64,000 nucleotides of DNA from Bettongia penicillata ogilbyi (lineage: Eukaryota; Chordata; Mammalia; Diprotodontia; Potoroidae). Positions 22,510 through 34,599 of this stretch are shown piece by piece. Both the position numbers and the translations under genes were made by a program. Below the pieces are notes generated by a model. That model was not told where the DNA came from, searched no databases, and was given only the letters and a program-made list of their open reading frames with translations. Position 1 is the stretch's first letter. The number at the start of each line of letters is the position of its first letter. The stretch lies in the NCBI GenBank assembly GCA_023548195.1, contig JAJHZJ010000413.1, positions 14,567,941 to 14,631,940 on the forward strand, read 5' to 3'.

Positions 22510-22705
22510 TCAAAGTTGGTACGAACCTTAGCATTCCTGCTAAGTGGTCATCCAGCCTCTGTGTCATCCAGCCTTTGTGTCATCCAGCCTCTGTGTCATC
22601 CAGCCTCTGTGCGTTGACCTCTTGTGGGAAGGAACAAATTATCTCCCACACCAGCCTAATCCACTTTTAGGTAGTTCTAGCAGGAGACTTTTCCTTGCTT
22701 TATTA
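22510..22705 (-). repeat. CR1/L3 LINE 3' fragment with internal tandem expansion
   Basis: 'aaccttagcattcctgctaa' then 'gtggtcatccagcctct', and after the tandem array 'cccacaccagcctaatccac' and 'gcaggagacttttccttg', match the order of the CR1/L3 copy at 9835-10255. The HAL1 copy begins directly after it. Confidence 0.65.
22548..22611. repeat. 16-bp tandem repeat, 4 copies
   Basis: The unit 'tcatccagcctctgtg' occurs four times in a row (22548, 22564, 22580, 22596), with one substitution in copy 2. It is an expansion of sequence native to the surrounding CR1/L3 repeat. Confidence 0.92.
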
Positions 22706-24072
22706 TTTTTTAAATTTTTTATTACTAAAACGAATATACAATAAAAAAAGAAAAAGAAACATGTTATAAATTTAAATATCAAAACAAATACAATATGAGA
22801 AAAGAAAAAAAAGCATGTCATGTACACAACAGAACATAAGATAGGAATCAGAATACACAGTAATAAATTTCCATTTCAAGATAGCCCATGTAATAAACAC
22901 TATGTTTTATATATCTTTTCTTTGCTTCCTTGTAAGTTTCCTTTTGTTCTCTGCTGTGCACTTTTTACTTTATTCTTTTTTCCTCCTTCCCTCCCTCCCC
23001 AAAGACTATAATTAAGCAAGGATATATTTATATATAGATATATACATAACACATATACACACATGTACACATATACATACATATATAGACATATACTTTC
23101 CCTAACAAATTCTACTGATCTTTGTTTTTATATTTGTACACATCTCTTATTTCCTAACTCTCTTAACTCCTCTACTTTACTTCTTCTACCTGCTACCTTG
23201 CCCTCTTATTACTTAACCTACTCTCCCAACCCTCCCTTATCCTCCCATTCCCATAAATCTAAATAACCTTCTATACCCTGCTTTCACCTATTGCTTCATC
23301 CTCCTTTCTGAAGATCCCTCCCTTATCTTCCCTCCCCCTACCCAATCCCCTTGGCATTTTATTTCTTTCTGAATTTAGAAGACTTTTATGTTCTTCTAGA
23401 TATGTATATATTGTTCCCTCTTGAACCCATTCCTGGTGAAAGTAGGTTTCCAGAACTAACAGCCCTCCTCCTCCATCTAATTCCTCTGTGTCTGTTACTC
23501 TTCTAACACATCATCTGCATAAGATAATTAGGTTTTTTTTTAGCTGTTCCTAAATAGTTTTATTTTTAAAAGTTATATCATTCTCAAGTCTATTCCAATC
23601 TTTCTTATGAACTACCCAATTACTAATAACAATCTTAGACATATGTTTTCCATTTTCCATACATAAAAGGTAAACAGTCTGTCCTGAGTCCCTTGTAATT
23701 AGTTCTTGGAATGTACCTTATATTTCTCTTGGCTTTTGCATGTCAGATCTTCTATTTAGTTCAGTATTGTTTTGTTTTGTTTTTTCCCAAAATACTGACA
23801 GTTCACTAAATGTACACTTTTTCATTCAGGGTGATGCCTAGTTTTGCCCAGTATGATGTTTTTGGTCATAACCCCAGTTCTTTTACTCTTCCATACATAG
23901 TGTTCCAAGACCTGCCATCTTTTAGTGTTACTGCTAGGTCTTGTGTGATTCTCATTGTGGCACTAACATATTTTAATTGTTTTTTCTTGTTGCTCATAAT
24001 ATTTTATTCTTGACCTAGAGGGTTCAGAATTTGATTATAATATTTCTGTTGGTTTTCCTAATGTTTTTCCCC
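22706..24072 (-). mobile_element. HAL1-like retrotransposon, 5'-truncated
   Basis: The reverse complement of 23915-24060 reads as decayed ORF1 C-terminal domain ('RNIIIKF', 'VKNKIL', then 'RITQDLAVTLK' in a shifted frame). It corresponds to 'RNIVAKF', 'VKEKIL' and 'RITQDLAASTL' in the plus-strand HAL1. The region after ORF1 ('agactgtttaccttttatg') matches 15360-15390 of that copy. There is no ORF2. The 3' part contains TA/CA-rich tracts at 23020-23095. It is older and more diverged than the copy at 13517. Confidence 0.68.
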
Positions 24073-24269
24073 ACTTTGACTCAAAATTATGTGACTCCAT
24101 CATTCTCTTGGTACTTGGGCAGTTCATTATTATTCTTCAATGACAAGGATGACCCTTTCCAGTTCCATGACCATCAGGCCCTTCTATTTTCTCCTTTCTG
24201 TTCCTTATGGAAGACATTCCTCCCAACTCTTCTCTTTTACTGACTGTTTGCCTCTATACTCATTTTCAT

Positions 24270-24515
24270 CTTGTGGATTCCCTGGCTTCCAAATTCACAT
24301 CCCAGCTAATATTCCATCTTCTATTAAAAAAACATCTTTCTGATTTTCCTTCATGTTAGTGCCATATCTCTGAGATTATCTCCAATCTATCACAATGTAT
24401 CTTATAATTGTTTATATGTGCTATCCTCATGTGGGCTCCCTGAGAATAGAGACTGCTTTGTGTCCCCATTACTGGCACACAGTAAGCACTTAATAAATAC
24501 TTGTTGACTTGACTT
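24270..24515 (+). repeat. L2 LINE 3' end
   Basis: 'gggctccctgagaatagaga', 'ctgctttgtgtccccattac', 'tggcacacagtaagcactta', 'ataaatacttgttgactt': the classic sense 3' terminus of L2. The L2 body upstream ('ccagctaatattccatcttc') is weaker. Confidence 0.8.
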
Positions 24516-25055
24516 GATTCCCAGAGCTCATCTTCACACTGGAATAGAGTTTTCTGAATTTGACCCCTAACTTGTGGTCCTTCACTACATAGGCTATTCA
24601 GAATCAGCAAAAGAACCACTAGCAAAGCCAGTACCTACTAGTCACCTTGACTCCATAGCCAAACTTAGCCCTAACCTCTCCAACCTTTATCATCTTCTGA
24701 CTTGTATTTTTCTCTGAAAACCTTCTCCACTATAATAAATTAACCCTTCATTCTAGATCTCTCCCTCTCATTTTCCTTCCATTTGCTCATTTGTTCATTG
24801 AAATCTAGGTCCCCCTCCTTGCCCCTCCTCCTGAAGAGCAAGGCTTTTGGTATCCACTTCAACTCTGTCTGTCTCTCCACTCATATGTTCAGGGATAAGG
24901 AAAAAGAAGAAAAAGATTTGGCATCCTCTCTGCTGACCATTGCCACTTTTGGAACTTCCTTCTTCCAACGTCACAACGTCCAACCACTTCTTCTCCTTTA
25001 ATGTTCACTCTGTTGTGTATGGATGTTTATTGGTTTCCATCTGCTTTGTTTGTTT

Positions 25056-25197
25056 GGTTTTTTTGCAAGGCAATTGAGGTTAAGTGACTTGCTCAAGTCA
25101 CACAGCCAGTAAGTGTCATGTGTCTTAGGCTGGATTTGAACTCAGGTCCTCTTGACTCCAGAGCTGGTTCTCTAACCACTGTGCCACCTAGCTGCCC
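25056..25197 (-). repeat. MAR1-like SINE
   Basis: Begins after a T-run (antisense A tail, 25050-25063), then 'gcaaggcaattgaggttaag', 'cttgctcaagtcacacagcc', 'ggatttgaactcaggtcctc', 'ccactgtgccacctagctgc'. The intact ends and low divergence suggest a relatively young insertion. Confidence 0.88.
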
Positions 25198-25659
25198 TTC
25201 CATCTGTTTTTCACTGATCACTCTTCTTTCTCCCCAGAAGCCAGTAATTGTCCCCGCTGCTGGAATTCCTAGTTGAAGTTTTATTTTGAGTTTGGGGAAA
25301 AAGAACTGCCCCCCTGCCCTCCTGGCCCAGAGGGTGAAAGGGTGCATAAAAAGGAGGTTGAAGGCACAGGAAGGGAAGAGAAAGGGAACAAGAAAAGGGA
25401 AGAAAACAGAGGAGAATAGGAAGGGGAAAGAGAAATGGAAACAGACTGGTAAAAAGTAAAGATAAAGGCTAGACCTTAAGGTCATAAATGAAATTCTACC
25501 CTCACCTACATATAAACACACCTATTAATTTTATTCTTATATACCCCATTATTTCTGGGACCCCATTTCTATCCGTAGGCAAAAAGAAAGCTATTATGTA
25601 CTCTTTTTTCCTGTGCCAAATTTGGGCTCATTTTCTATTAGTTCTTTTGAAAAACCCTC

Positions 25660-25681
25660 AAAAAAAAAAAAAAAAAAAAAA
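25660..25681. repeat. poly(A) run, 22 bp
   Basis: Uninterrupted A run at 25660-25681. I see no SINE or LINE 3' end directly upstream on the plus strand, so its origin is unclear. Confidence 0.85.
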
Positions 25682-25689
25682 CAAGCCAA

Positions 25690-26420
25690 AGGAAACAGAT
25701 TTGAGCTCTTGAGAGATCTTTAATTTGTCTGAAGCACTTTCACAAAAGATCCTTTAAATATGATTACCCTTTCTAGTTCCTAATATGGATTCCATTTGAA
25801 AGTCAGTTGGCATGGGTACAGTGTGGGCCATGAGATTAGTAATGTCTTTTCTTATATATTGAAGAATGTGGAGAAGATCCTATCTTGAGGGTAAGAGAAA
25901 GGCCTTTGCATCTATTGAAGGGTTTAGCTTCTGTTCTCTCATAGGCTGTTCTGTAGAATGACTCCTATTAGGAGAAGAAATAGAGGGTCATCTGGGGAGA
26001 CTTTTCCCCCTCCTTCATTTATTGCTGAACCTGTTCTGCCCAATGAAATGAGAAGGTAGAGAAAAGGAACGAGAAGTTAGGAATGAAAGTTGCGTTTGTC
26101 CTTCATTCTCAAAGAGGACCATGACATCCAGGTGATGACATGACTTGCAGCTGACTTTGAAAGTAGACCTTTAGGAAAAGAGTCTGTGGTTCTTCATTCT
26201 ATAGTAACTAACAAGGACTGAAGAACAAAGTCCAAAGTCATCTTTCCAGAAAGAAGAAGAGAAGGGATTTATGGGGGGGGCGGAGTTGAGGAGTACATCA
26301 TGCTTTCACGTTTGTATATTGCAGAATGAACAGATAATGGAAGAATTAGAGATGCTATTTAGTTTCCCTGCCACACTTTTGCTATGGAAACTCCCTCCAC
26401 AGACATAAATCAGTAAATTA
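25690..26420. other. unclassified DNA with a dispersed repeat at 26097-26190
   Basis: 26097-26190 ('ccttcattctcaaagaggac', 'catgacatccaggtgatgac', 'atgacttgcagctgactttg') is repeated in inverse orientation at 34600-34800. It is an interspersed family I recognise from marsupial-type DNA but cannot name. The rest of the stretch is unclassified. Confidence 0.6.
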
Positions 26421-26426
26421 GAAACA

Positions 26427-26590
26427 TAATAACTTAATATTAAGTTATTAATATATTAAATAATTATTTTATTTATAAATATTTTTATTTATATAATTAT
26501 ATATTATATATAATTATATAATAATATTTTTATTTATAAATATTTATAATTAATATATTAAATAATTAATATATTAAACTTAAAACATAA
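26427..26590. repeat. A/T-only low-complexity tract
   Basis: Almost purely A and T: (ATTAATAT), (TTTATAAATA) and (TATAATTA) blocks, several of them self-complementary. Confidence 0.85.
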
Positions 26591-26794
26591 CTTAGAAGTA
26601 GATGGTTGAAAAGGCCACTGAAACTATGCTAGCATAGAGTTGGGAGGAGAGTTAAACATGTATGCACATGTACATGTATATGTATCTATACATGAATGTT
26701 TATTCACATATATGTATATGATCTTTCAGCAAAGATTAAGAAATCCTAGTTTATCAGTCATTCAGAGTGCTGTGCTCAAACCTGTAATAAATTT

Positions 26795-26915
26795 CAATCA
26801 GAGGATCTGGGTTATTTAACTTCTCTGGGTCTTAATTTTATCATCTCTAAAATGCATTAGATAAATTCCAAAGTTCCTTTCAGGTCAGAATCCTATGAAA
26901 TTCTAGGATTAGGTA
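26795..26915 (+). repeat. SINE 3' half
   Basis: 'ttatttaacttctctgggtc', 'ttatcatctctaaaatgcat' and 'ctttcaggtcagaatcctat' follow the sense order of the SINE at 4990-5162. Confidence 0.6.
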
Positions 26916-26999
26916 ATTAATAGATAGAGGTAAACAATTTTTCTTGCATCAAAGCTTACTTTCCTCCTGAAGAAATAGTACAAAGAATGAAAATGAGCA

Positions 27000-28240
27000 A
27001 CAGGAACAACTTTGCCCAACTTAGGAAAAATGTTGAAGTTTATGAAACTTGTTATCACTTTTCTCTTAAAATAGAAAAGAGGAAGGTGTGTGATGGTGTG
27101 AGGGGAACAGGAATTCCCTGACTCTCACTTCTCAAGGAGTTTGCTTTATCCTTCTTCCTCACCCCATCCCCCCAAAAAAGCCTGTTTGTAAATCATTTAT
27201 ACTAAGGTATGAATGACTGACAATGACATATTCCATCTCCAGGATTATTTTCATTTTAGTTGAGAGAAATACCTGAAACTGAAAGGATTGAGCCTTAGCG
27301 TTGTAAGACAAGGCCTCAATCAGCTGGTGAGAAAAGAATTTGGGAGGAAGAGAAGCCTGGTGAGGACCTGAAATTATTCTGTACGAGTCACCACTGCCCA
27401 CCTGTTCTACATACGGGCCAGCCTTGCACAGGTTGCTAACCGATCTTAACATTTTTAGTACCTAGGTCTGGCACACTTGATACATCCAAACCTCATCCCT
27501 CTGAGAGGAAGAATCCATTCTCATTCTGACTGTGCAATCCAGCCCAATTCTCAGACCTTAGATCTGTGTGGGGGTCTTTTTCCCTGCTCCTTCCCTGTCT
27601 CCGTCCCTCCCTCCCTCTCCCTGCCTTTCCCGGCCTCTCTCCGCTCAGCCCTCTGGCACATCTGCTCTGTTGTGCTTAGCTGTACAGGTGCTCTTTCTTT
27701 CATTCTGGTTATTGCTTTCTGCCTTCTTTTGCTGTCATGGGCTTAGCTCAAGTGCCAGCTGAACTTTCCTCTGCAACCAAACAGACCTTGTCAATGATCA
27801 TTTCCGATTTTCGTTTCCATTCTGGTGGCAGACAGACCCTGGGGCATTTGAATGTTCAGATCTGCCAAAGGCGAATAAACTCATGCAAGCAGACTGCCTC
27901 TCTGAGTCAGTGACAAGAATATGAATGGGTACGGTTAGAAGGAAACTCCCCAAGCTTTCACTTGCCCCTTTCATTGTTGGAGGCCTCTTTTCTTCTCCTT
28001 CTTGGAGGCTGTCACTTGTACTATTCCGGTCTATTCTTCGGACCCTTCTTCCATCCCTCTCTCACCCCTTCTGCATCATGGGTGCCAATTCTTGTTGCTG
28101 GGGTAGCCAGCTGGTCGTAAGGATGAAGCTACTCTGAGGAACTGATATATGACAGACATCTTTCCAAGTCCACCTTGCCTCATCAGATAGATATGAGATT
28201 TTCATCACTGTTTCCCTGTTAGAGAACACTGAGATCAGGG
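27000..28240. other. apparently single-copy DNA with a pyrimidine/GC-rich patch
   Basis: No repeat recognised over about 1.2 kb, unusual for this window. 27565-27700 is C/T-rich and higher in GC, with several CpGs. Overlapping short frames here are low-complexity (Leu/Ser/Pro) and show no domain. It could be conserved regulatory DNA, but nothing in the sequence alone proves it. Confidence 0.4.
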
Positions 28241-28244
28241 AAAT

Positions 28245-28400
28245 CATATGATCGCAATTTTAGAGGCAGAAGGGACCTCAACGACCATGTAGAAACAACC
28301 CCTTATTGCAGAAGATGTGAAGAGACCTTCCCAAGGTCACACAGGTAGAAAGCAGAAATGGAATTTGAACCTGCTTGATTTTAAAATGAGGTGTCTTTCC
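28245..28400 (-). repeat. MIR-type SINE
   Basis: 'gaggcagaagggacctcaac', 'gaagatgtgaagagaccttc', 'ccaaggtcacacaggtagaa', 'atggaatttgaacctgc': antisense order. Confidence 0.72.
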
Positions 28401-28404
28401 ATTG

Positions 28405-29900
28405 TTCAAGGGTTTTCTAAGTATCTGCTTTTAGTAGAATGACCTGGGCTTGGCTTCAGACTACTCTTTACATCTCCACGCCCATCCCCCAAAGGTACCA
28501 TTTGTCTTCTTTTCTAACATCATGTCAACAGAGTAAAAATCATACCAAATAATAGTCAATCAAAAATGATCCCAGAAAAATCTCCTTTCAAGGCAGGAGA
28601 TCTAAAATTTTGGAAGCAAAAATCAAAAAGGAAAGAAGTAGTCTGGACTTTATCAGACTTTTGTATTCATTTGGGAAGGTTTTTCTTTGGGAATACATAT
28701 ACCTAAGCAGTGACATGGCATGTCCTGGGGACAATTGGAAGATAAAGTTAGTTCCCAGCCACTACTTCAGCATCATTTGTCCCAGGAAGATTTACTGGCA
28801 ATATTTCTTCCCTTTCTTCTCCTATCATGTGTCTATTCCTAACTTGGGAAATTTTTGAAGTTGACATATGACTGAGAAACTTGTTAGAGCCTGTTTCATA
28901 ACTTTTTCCTCCCATAATTGCTGTTCTTTTCTCTCAGGTTATCATTCCCTTCTCCCAACCAGTAAGTTGCACATTAAATAAACAACCAGAGAGTGAGTGA
29001 TCCCATCTTTCCCTGGCAAGGAAAGACAGAAAGGGAGTGAGTGAGAAGCTGAGAAAAAAGTTAGCAGTGTTGAACCTGGAAGAATTTCATTAAAAAGCAA
29101 AACAAGAGAAAGCCTTCTGGCCCTTTATCCTATATATCTTCTACCAAGTCAGGCCTCGTCATGTTATATGTGATAGGATTACACAAGTCCTGGTCTACCT
29201 GTCCTAACCCCTTCCATGTCAGAAATTCAAACAAGAAGCCTCTTTGAGATGAGATAATCCTCTTTGACCTAAGTTTTCAAATCCAAGTCCAGCAAAAGTT
29301 CAGAACAATGGACATGATAGAAGATGATGAAGGAACTCCAAATCCATGAGTGAGTAACTGAGGCATTCTTGGTTCTTAAGCTTTTGGCTGATCTTGGGAT
29401 TTTAGAAACAGAGTAGAACCTCCTAGGGTTTCTCATATAGATATAAGTTCTACTTTGTGTTGGGGAGACTATGTGTTAGTGGTGGGAACTATAGTTGGAG
29501 TGGGAAAAGGTCTCAGGAAGGTCTAACCTTCCAGATTTCTCATGACTACATTGTACCAATTAGAATTCTTCTGTATTAAACCACCTGAAAATTCTCTTTT
29601 CAAGTAAGAATCCTCTATATCCTTCAGTCCCACAGTCTCAGAGCCTACTAGTAATCCACAGTTTAGGCTCTGAGCAGGGCAGCAGATTGCTTTCCTCTTG
29701 GCAAGTTTCCTGAACTGAGGCATTAAAAATTTTGATGGGGGAGATAGAGGCAATTTCAGAGTATGGGAAACTTCAGGGAAAGCAGAAATAGGTGAGAACA
29801 ATAGGGAGAAATTTTGCACAGTGTGTGGTGACATGAGGGTATTAAGCATTTGAAAGACAGAAGAAAAGGAATTCCAGTAGTTGGAAGAGGGGTGCGAAAA
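28405..29900. other. unclassified noncoding DNA
   Basis: No gene or confident repeat seen. Open frames up to about 108 codons on the minus strand have no recognisable signature. Confidence 0.45.
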
Positions 29901-29904
29901 GTGA

Positions 29905-30060
29905 GATCAGAAAGCTGGAAGAGACTCAAGAGACTAAAACCCACTTATTTTATAAAGGAGGAAATTGAGGTGCAAGAAAAAAAGTCACTTCGTCAGGGTC
30001 ACAAAGATAGTAGGAAGGCAAAGATTTGAACTCAGGTCCTTTGATTATAACTCTAGTGGT
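29905..30060 (-). repeat. MIR-type SINE
   Basis: 'aggaggaaattgaggtgcaa', 'gtcagggtcacaaagatagt', 'agatttgaactcaggtcctt': antisense SINE order. Confidence 0.75.
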
Positions 30061-30489
30061 TTATTTTTGGTTTGGTTTTGTTTTCCTGTACTATCCTGTT
30101 TCTGAAGATGGAAAGGCACCAAAGTTGACTTCACCTCATTTGAAATTTTGCCAGGAACCTCTGCACATACAGGTGGGTAAAATAACTGATTGATAAGGCT
30201 GTCATCTTTTCCTTAACTCCATGTATGTGCCCAACAAAAATGAAACTATGAGTCTCGATGACTCAAAGACAATTCTTTCCCTTTAGCGTCTTGGACCAGT
30301 TGTAAATTAAGTTGTTGCCTTAGTATCCATGCCCTACCCCCTGAACCAACTGTGGACTAGGATACCAATATGTAGCAGCCATAACTATCCCTTGATGGAT
30401 TTCCAGATCAAGACCCTGAAGGTGGCAGTAACTCTAGGCTACCTAGAGCTTGCTGTCTACTGAGGGGTGAATATGGTAGAGTAGGTGAG

Positions 30490-30710
30490 CAACTAAACTT
30501 GGAATTCAGGATTCAAACCAAACCAAGGTTTGAATCCCCTCTTTGACACTTTTAGCTTTGTGACTGTGGGGAGGTTGCTTAAATTCTCAGAATCTCAGTT
30601 CCCGCGTCTGTCAAATGGGGGATAATACTGGTAGAACCTGTCTCACAAGACTGCTGCAAGACTCAATGCTTAGTAAACCATAAAATGCAGGCTATTAATA
30701 TCATCATGCC
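30490..30710 (+). repeat. MIR SINE
   Basis: Sense MIR: B-box-like 'ggtttgaatcccctctttga', 'tcagttcccgcgtctgtcaa', 'atgggggataatactggtag', 'acctgtctcacaagactgct', 'gcaagactcaatgcttagta'. Confidence 0.8.
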
Positions 30711-30744
30711 CAATTCTGCAGTCCAGTCTTATGATTCTAATAGC

Positions 30745-31005
30745 TAGCTATAATAATAATAGCCAGCATTTATATACTACTTTAAGGTTTGCACAGTACT
30801 TTTATATACATTATGTCATTCTCACAAATAATCCTGTTTGGCATATGCCACTATTATTCCTATTTCACAGATAGGAAAATTGAGGTGGAAAGAGAGTGTT
30901 AACTGGCCCAGCATCACATGACTAGTAAGTGTCTAAGACAGGCTTTGAATTTGGGTCTTCCTGGCTCCAAATCTGATGAAACATCTACTCTGTGCTTTAG
31001 ATAGA
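30745..31005 (-). repeat. MIR SINE, nearly full length
   Basis: 'agccagcatttatatactac', 'tttaaggtttgcacagtact', 'ctattattcctatttcacag', 'ataggaaaattgaggtgg', 'gcatcacatgactagtaagt', 'ggctttgaatttgggtcttc'. The complete antisense order is preserved, 35 bp from an opposite-strand MIR. Confidence 0.85.
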
Positions 31006-31254
31006 AGCCCATTTTAGTACAGTAATTGATGATTAAGCACAAGTCCAGTCTAGATTCTTCCCATCATGTTTTAGTTTATTCAGAATTGTCCCTAATTGTG
31101 TTCTAGATCCAGATATGGACAGTCTTATTTCACTGAATACACTCTGGCTTCTTATCTACTGGCTCAGTACTAATTTGATCACTATAATGGAAATAAAAGA
31201 CATATTTTAGAAAGAATACAAGGCATTGTTCCTGCTCTTAAGGAGCAAGTGATA

Positions 31255-31735
31255 AGAGGAAGCATAGTATAGTTGAAAGTTAGACTAGACTTGGAACTAG
31301 GAAAACCCTGAGTTCCAATTCTGCTTTTGACACATCCTAGTTGTAGGATGATAGGTAAGTCACTGTCTCCATCTCAGTCTTCCTACCTGTAAAATGGGAT
31401 AATAATATTTACAGAAGGGCAGCACAGAATAATGATTAGAGAGATGGTCTCAGAATCAGGAAGATCTGAATTCTAGTCATATCTCCAACATCTATTGGCT
31501 TTGTGACCTTAGAAAAGTCACCAATTCTCTCAGGACATCATATAATGTTGATTAACTGAGTAGCAGGAAAGCTCTGATCTGCATGGGTAGAAGGAGCTTA
31601 CTTACCAGAGTTTGCTACACCTATGAAGTTATAGCTTTGGAATCTGAAAAAGTACTTACTCTACAGGGTTCATGTGAGGATCAACTAAAAAATGAATGCA
31701 CAGTGCTATCACAGTACCAGCTGTTAATTTCATTG
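31255..31735 (+). repeat. MIR interrupted by a second SINE
   Basis: The left part, 31255-31412, runs from 'gaagcatagtatagttgaaa' to 'aatgggataataatatttac'. The MIR resumes at about 31655 ('acttactctacagggttcat', 'gtgaggatcaactaaaaa'). Between them, 31413-31650 is a plus-strand SINE ('cagaatcaggaagatctga', 'ctttgtgaccttagaaaagt') of the 3'-tail type also seen at 6250 and 61755. Confidence 0.68.
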
Positions 31736-31771
31736 AGAAATTTTGGCTTCCATCTTAATGGACTTTTAAGT

Positions 31772-31935
31772 CAAAGGATTGAGAGTTAGGAGGGACCTTA
31801 AAAACCACCCAGTTTAGCCCTTTGATTTTATAGATAGAGAAATAGAAGCCCAGAAAAGGAGAATGGTTTGCCCAAGATCACATAGGTGGAAATAACAGAG
31901 GCAGATTTTTGATTCTAGAGTTGGTGTTTTCTGTA
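31772..31935 (-). repeat. MIR-type SINE
   Basis: 'gagagttaggagggacctta', 'tagagaaatagaagcccaga', 'tttgcccaagatcacatagg': antisense order. Confidence 0.7.
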
Positions 31936-31939
31936 CGAC

Positions 31940-33110
31940 AAGTTGAGTCAGGGAGGGGAACGTGATGAGAAACCAATGATGAAATTCCAACATAAGAGCT
32001 ATAGGAGACTGGACATGTGATCGTTGTGGGATGATGTGGTTAAACACAGTTTAGACTAGCTAGTAGGATGGGTGGGATTTGGATTGCACCAATAGGAACG
32101 AAGAATATAATGATCAAAGCCAAAAGAGTTGGAGTGAAAGTGCTGTGTCTGTGGGATGGTGGAGAGCCTGACCTGATTGAAGTGAATGGAGGCTTTTTTT
32201 AGGAGAATAGTGGGATCTGAAGTTGTGTGAGTAAGCTGGACTAGATTGAGTCCTAGAGAGTCAAGAAGAAGATATAGTCTATTTAATATATTCTATGCTC
32301 TACTTAAAAGTCATCTAAGGTTTCTGATTAGCAAGGTACAAGGTGAAAGCGGTGATTCAGAGAGATTAATGTAGTGATAATATGCCAGGCAGATGGAAGA
32401 GAAGAGATTGGCACAAAAAGATCAATAAAGAGATTGGCATGGGATTCAGACATAAGTGATAATCATAGGGACCTGAATTGTAGTGGTGAAGGGAAAGGAT
32501 ATTACTATCCCTCAGAAACAGATTTTAAAGGGTGAGTGGAGGCTATGGGGAGCTCAATATGTCTTAGAGGAGAACAAACAGGAACTTTACCTGCATCTAG
32601 GTCAGAGCAAGACGAAGGGCGAAATGTGCATTAGTGACTCCATGTTGCTTTTATCCACCATTTTTGTGAAATTAAACCTTAGTCATTTGCCTTTGAAGAA
32701 GTCACAAGATTATTTCCCTACTGCCACCCAAAAAACCCAACATAAACAACATCACAAAAACGCCCCTTTTCCTTTTCTCCTCAGTGTCTCCTGATTATCT
32801 TCCAACACCTTCCAGTAATACCAGGAATACCAGGAATACCTCACCTCATTGCCTCCAGATCTCTTCCTTCAATTAGAAACCACCTGTCTTAACACTTTCA
32901 TCCTGTTTTTCATTCCCTCCAAACAGTGTATTAACTGGATAAAAACCAGAGTTCAGTATTCTTGGCTCCAGAGAGCCCTGAACCCAATTTGCTTGCACCT
33001 TTAACTAAATCACTTGTCTGAATGATACGCGGTTTTTATTATGCAATCATAACAAATGTGAATTAAAGAATCAGGCAGACTTTGTACATAAAGGAGTTAT
33101 TAACAGAAAG
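31940..33110. other. unclassified noncoding DNA
   Basis: Could contain very old antisense L2 (for example 32330-32410, 'gattaatgtagtgataatat'), but no block is good enough to call. No gene seen. Confidence 0.4.
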
Positions 33111-33114
33111 GAAA

Positions 33115-33335
33115 AATGATACAAGGCAAAGAGCATAGGACAGGAAGTCAAAAGGTTTGGATTCCAATCCCCACCCTAGTAATTATTAGTTGTGTGACTT
33201 TAAGAAAGTTTCTTAACCTTTTATCCTTGTCTAAAAAAGTGGAGCAAGCATGTTGGCACCATCTACAGCACAAAGTTATTGTGAAGATTTAGTAAACCTT
33301 AAATTGCTACAAAAATGTAAAGTATTACTTTCCTC
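33115..33335 (+). repeat. MIR SINE
   Basis: 'ggcaaagagcataggacagg', 'ttggattccaatccccaccc', 'gttgtgtgactttaagaaag', then after a decayed middle 'aaagttattgtgaagattta'. Sense order. Confidence 0.72.
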
Positions 33336-33754
33336 TCTCCCCAAGACATAAACAAGATGGTAGTCACTATCTAGGAGAGCACACTGCTTGAAATTTCTTG
33401 ATTGTTTTCCACAATGGAAATACATCATCAAGTGGATTTTGATTTTCTTATAAACTGAATGTTTCTGAGTATCATCATTATGAAGATGCTCCCAGTTATT
33501 GAATTTTGATGCTGAAACGGATTCCCAGAGCACTCAGTGTTATATCAGCACAGGAGACAGGTGGCCAGTATAATTAGTGATTATTGTGTCCCCACCGCCA
33601 CACTATAAATATTTGAAGGACTCTCCTGAGAACTGATATTTTGAGACCCTTGGAGAGCTCTCTGCCTCATAAATAAACTCTCTCTAATTGAAATTGTTTG
33701 ATGATAATACATTTTCCCTAAAGGAACCTATCTTTTCTCTTAGGGAGGAGGGAC

Positions 33755-33958
33755 ATGCAATAGGGTATATAGAACGAAGGTTAGATTTGGAGTCAGAGGC
33801 ATGAGCCCAAATCTAGTCCTTGTCATTTACTACCTGTGTAATCTTAGTTAACTCATTTAATGTCTCTAAGCCTCAGTTTCCTCCCATGTAAAATAAGAAG
33901 GCTGCACTAAATGACCTCTAATATGTCTTCTAGCTTTAAAGCTATGATTCTACAAATC
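33755..33958 (+). repeat. tRNA-derived SINE
   Basis: 'gaaggttagatttggagtca', 'ctacctgtgtaatcttagtt', 'cctcagtttcctcccatgta', 'aaatgacctctaatatgtct', 'ctttaaagctatgattctac': same family as 4990-5162. Confidence 0.8.
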
Positions 33959-34094
33959 TTGGGTTTGTGAGTCATCCTTTGATACCTTGAACCACAATTA
34001 AAATAGTCAAAGTTCTCCGTTTTCTGGTTAGATGAAGGGCATGTCACCAAGGTTAGCAGAGTTTTCTTACATAAATTGTTCCAACTTCATAATA

Positions 34095-34545
34095 AAAACA
34101 CCTGGTATTTACTTGTTCCTTTAAAATTTGCAAAGTACTTTACCTATTTTCACTGATTTGATTCTTGGAGGATACATTCTGTACAAAGATAAGTGTGTGT
34201 AGGCTATTTGAAAGGAGGCAAGGAGTGTCAACCACTAAGGAGATAAGAAAAAGCTCATGGGGAGATAGCATGAGAGCTGAGCTGTAAAGGGAGGTAGGGA
34301 TGCTGAGCAGTACAAATGAAGAGGAAGTGTAATCCAAACACAGGACACAGCCTTTGTAAAACCTTGGAGGCCAGAAGTACAGTGCTGAGTGCAAGAAATA
34401 ACAATTAAGCTAAGTTAGCCCTCCAAAAGAGAATGATAAAGTGGCCTATTGACAGTATAGGCTGAATCCAGATTGTGAAGGGCCTTCTATTGCTTTGGTC
34501 CTTTCTGAGACTTAGTAAAATACATTTAGGAGGCTTGGTAGGAAA
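34095..34545 (-). repeat. MIR fragment followed by L2 fragment
   Basis: 34095-34165 ('ggtatttacttgttccttta', 'aaatttgcaaagtactttac') is a MIR 3' end. 34200-34545 ('gcaaggagtgtcaaccacta', 'gtaaaaccttggaggccaga', 'ccagattgtgaagggccttc') follows antisense L2 order. Confidence 0.55.
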
Positions 34546-34599
34546 AGAATGAGTGAAAATTAAATTGAATGGAGCTCTCTGATTCAGTCCCAGAGTGGC

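Noticed and set aside
25093..25521. 142-codon open frame on the minus strand
   Set aside because: Its C-terminal part is translated from the MAR1 SINE at 25056-25197 and the rest is a low-complexity Phe/Leu/Pro run from purine-rich DNA.
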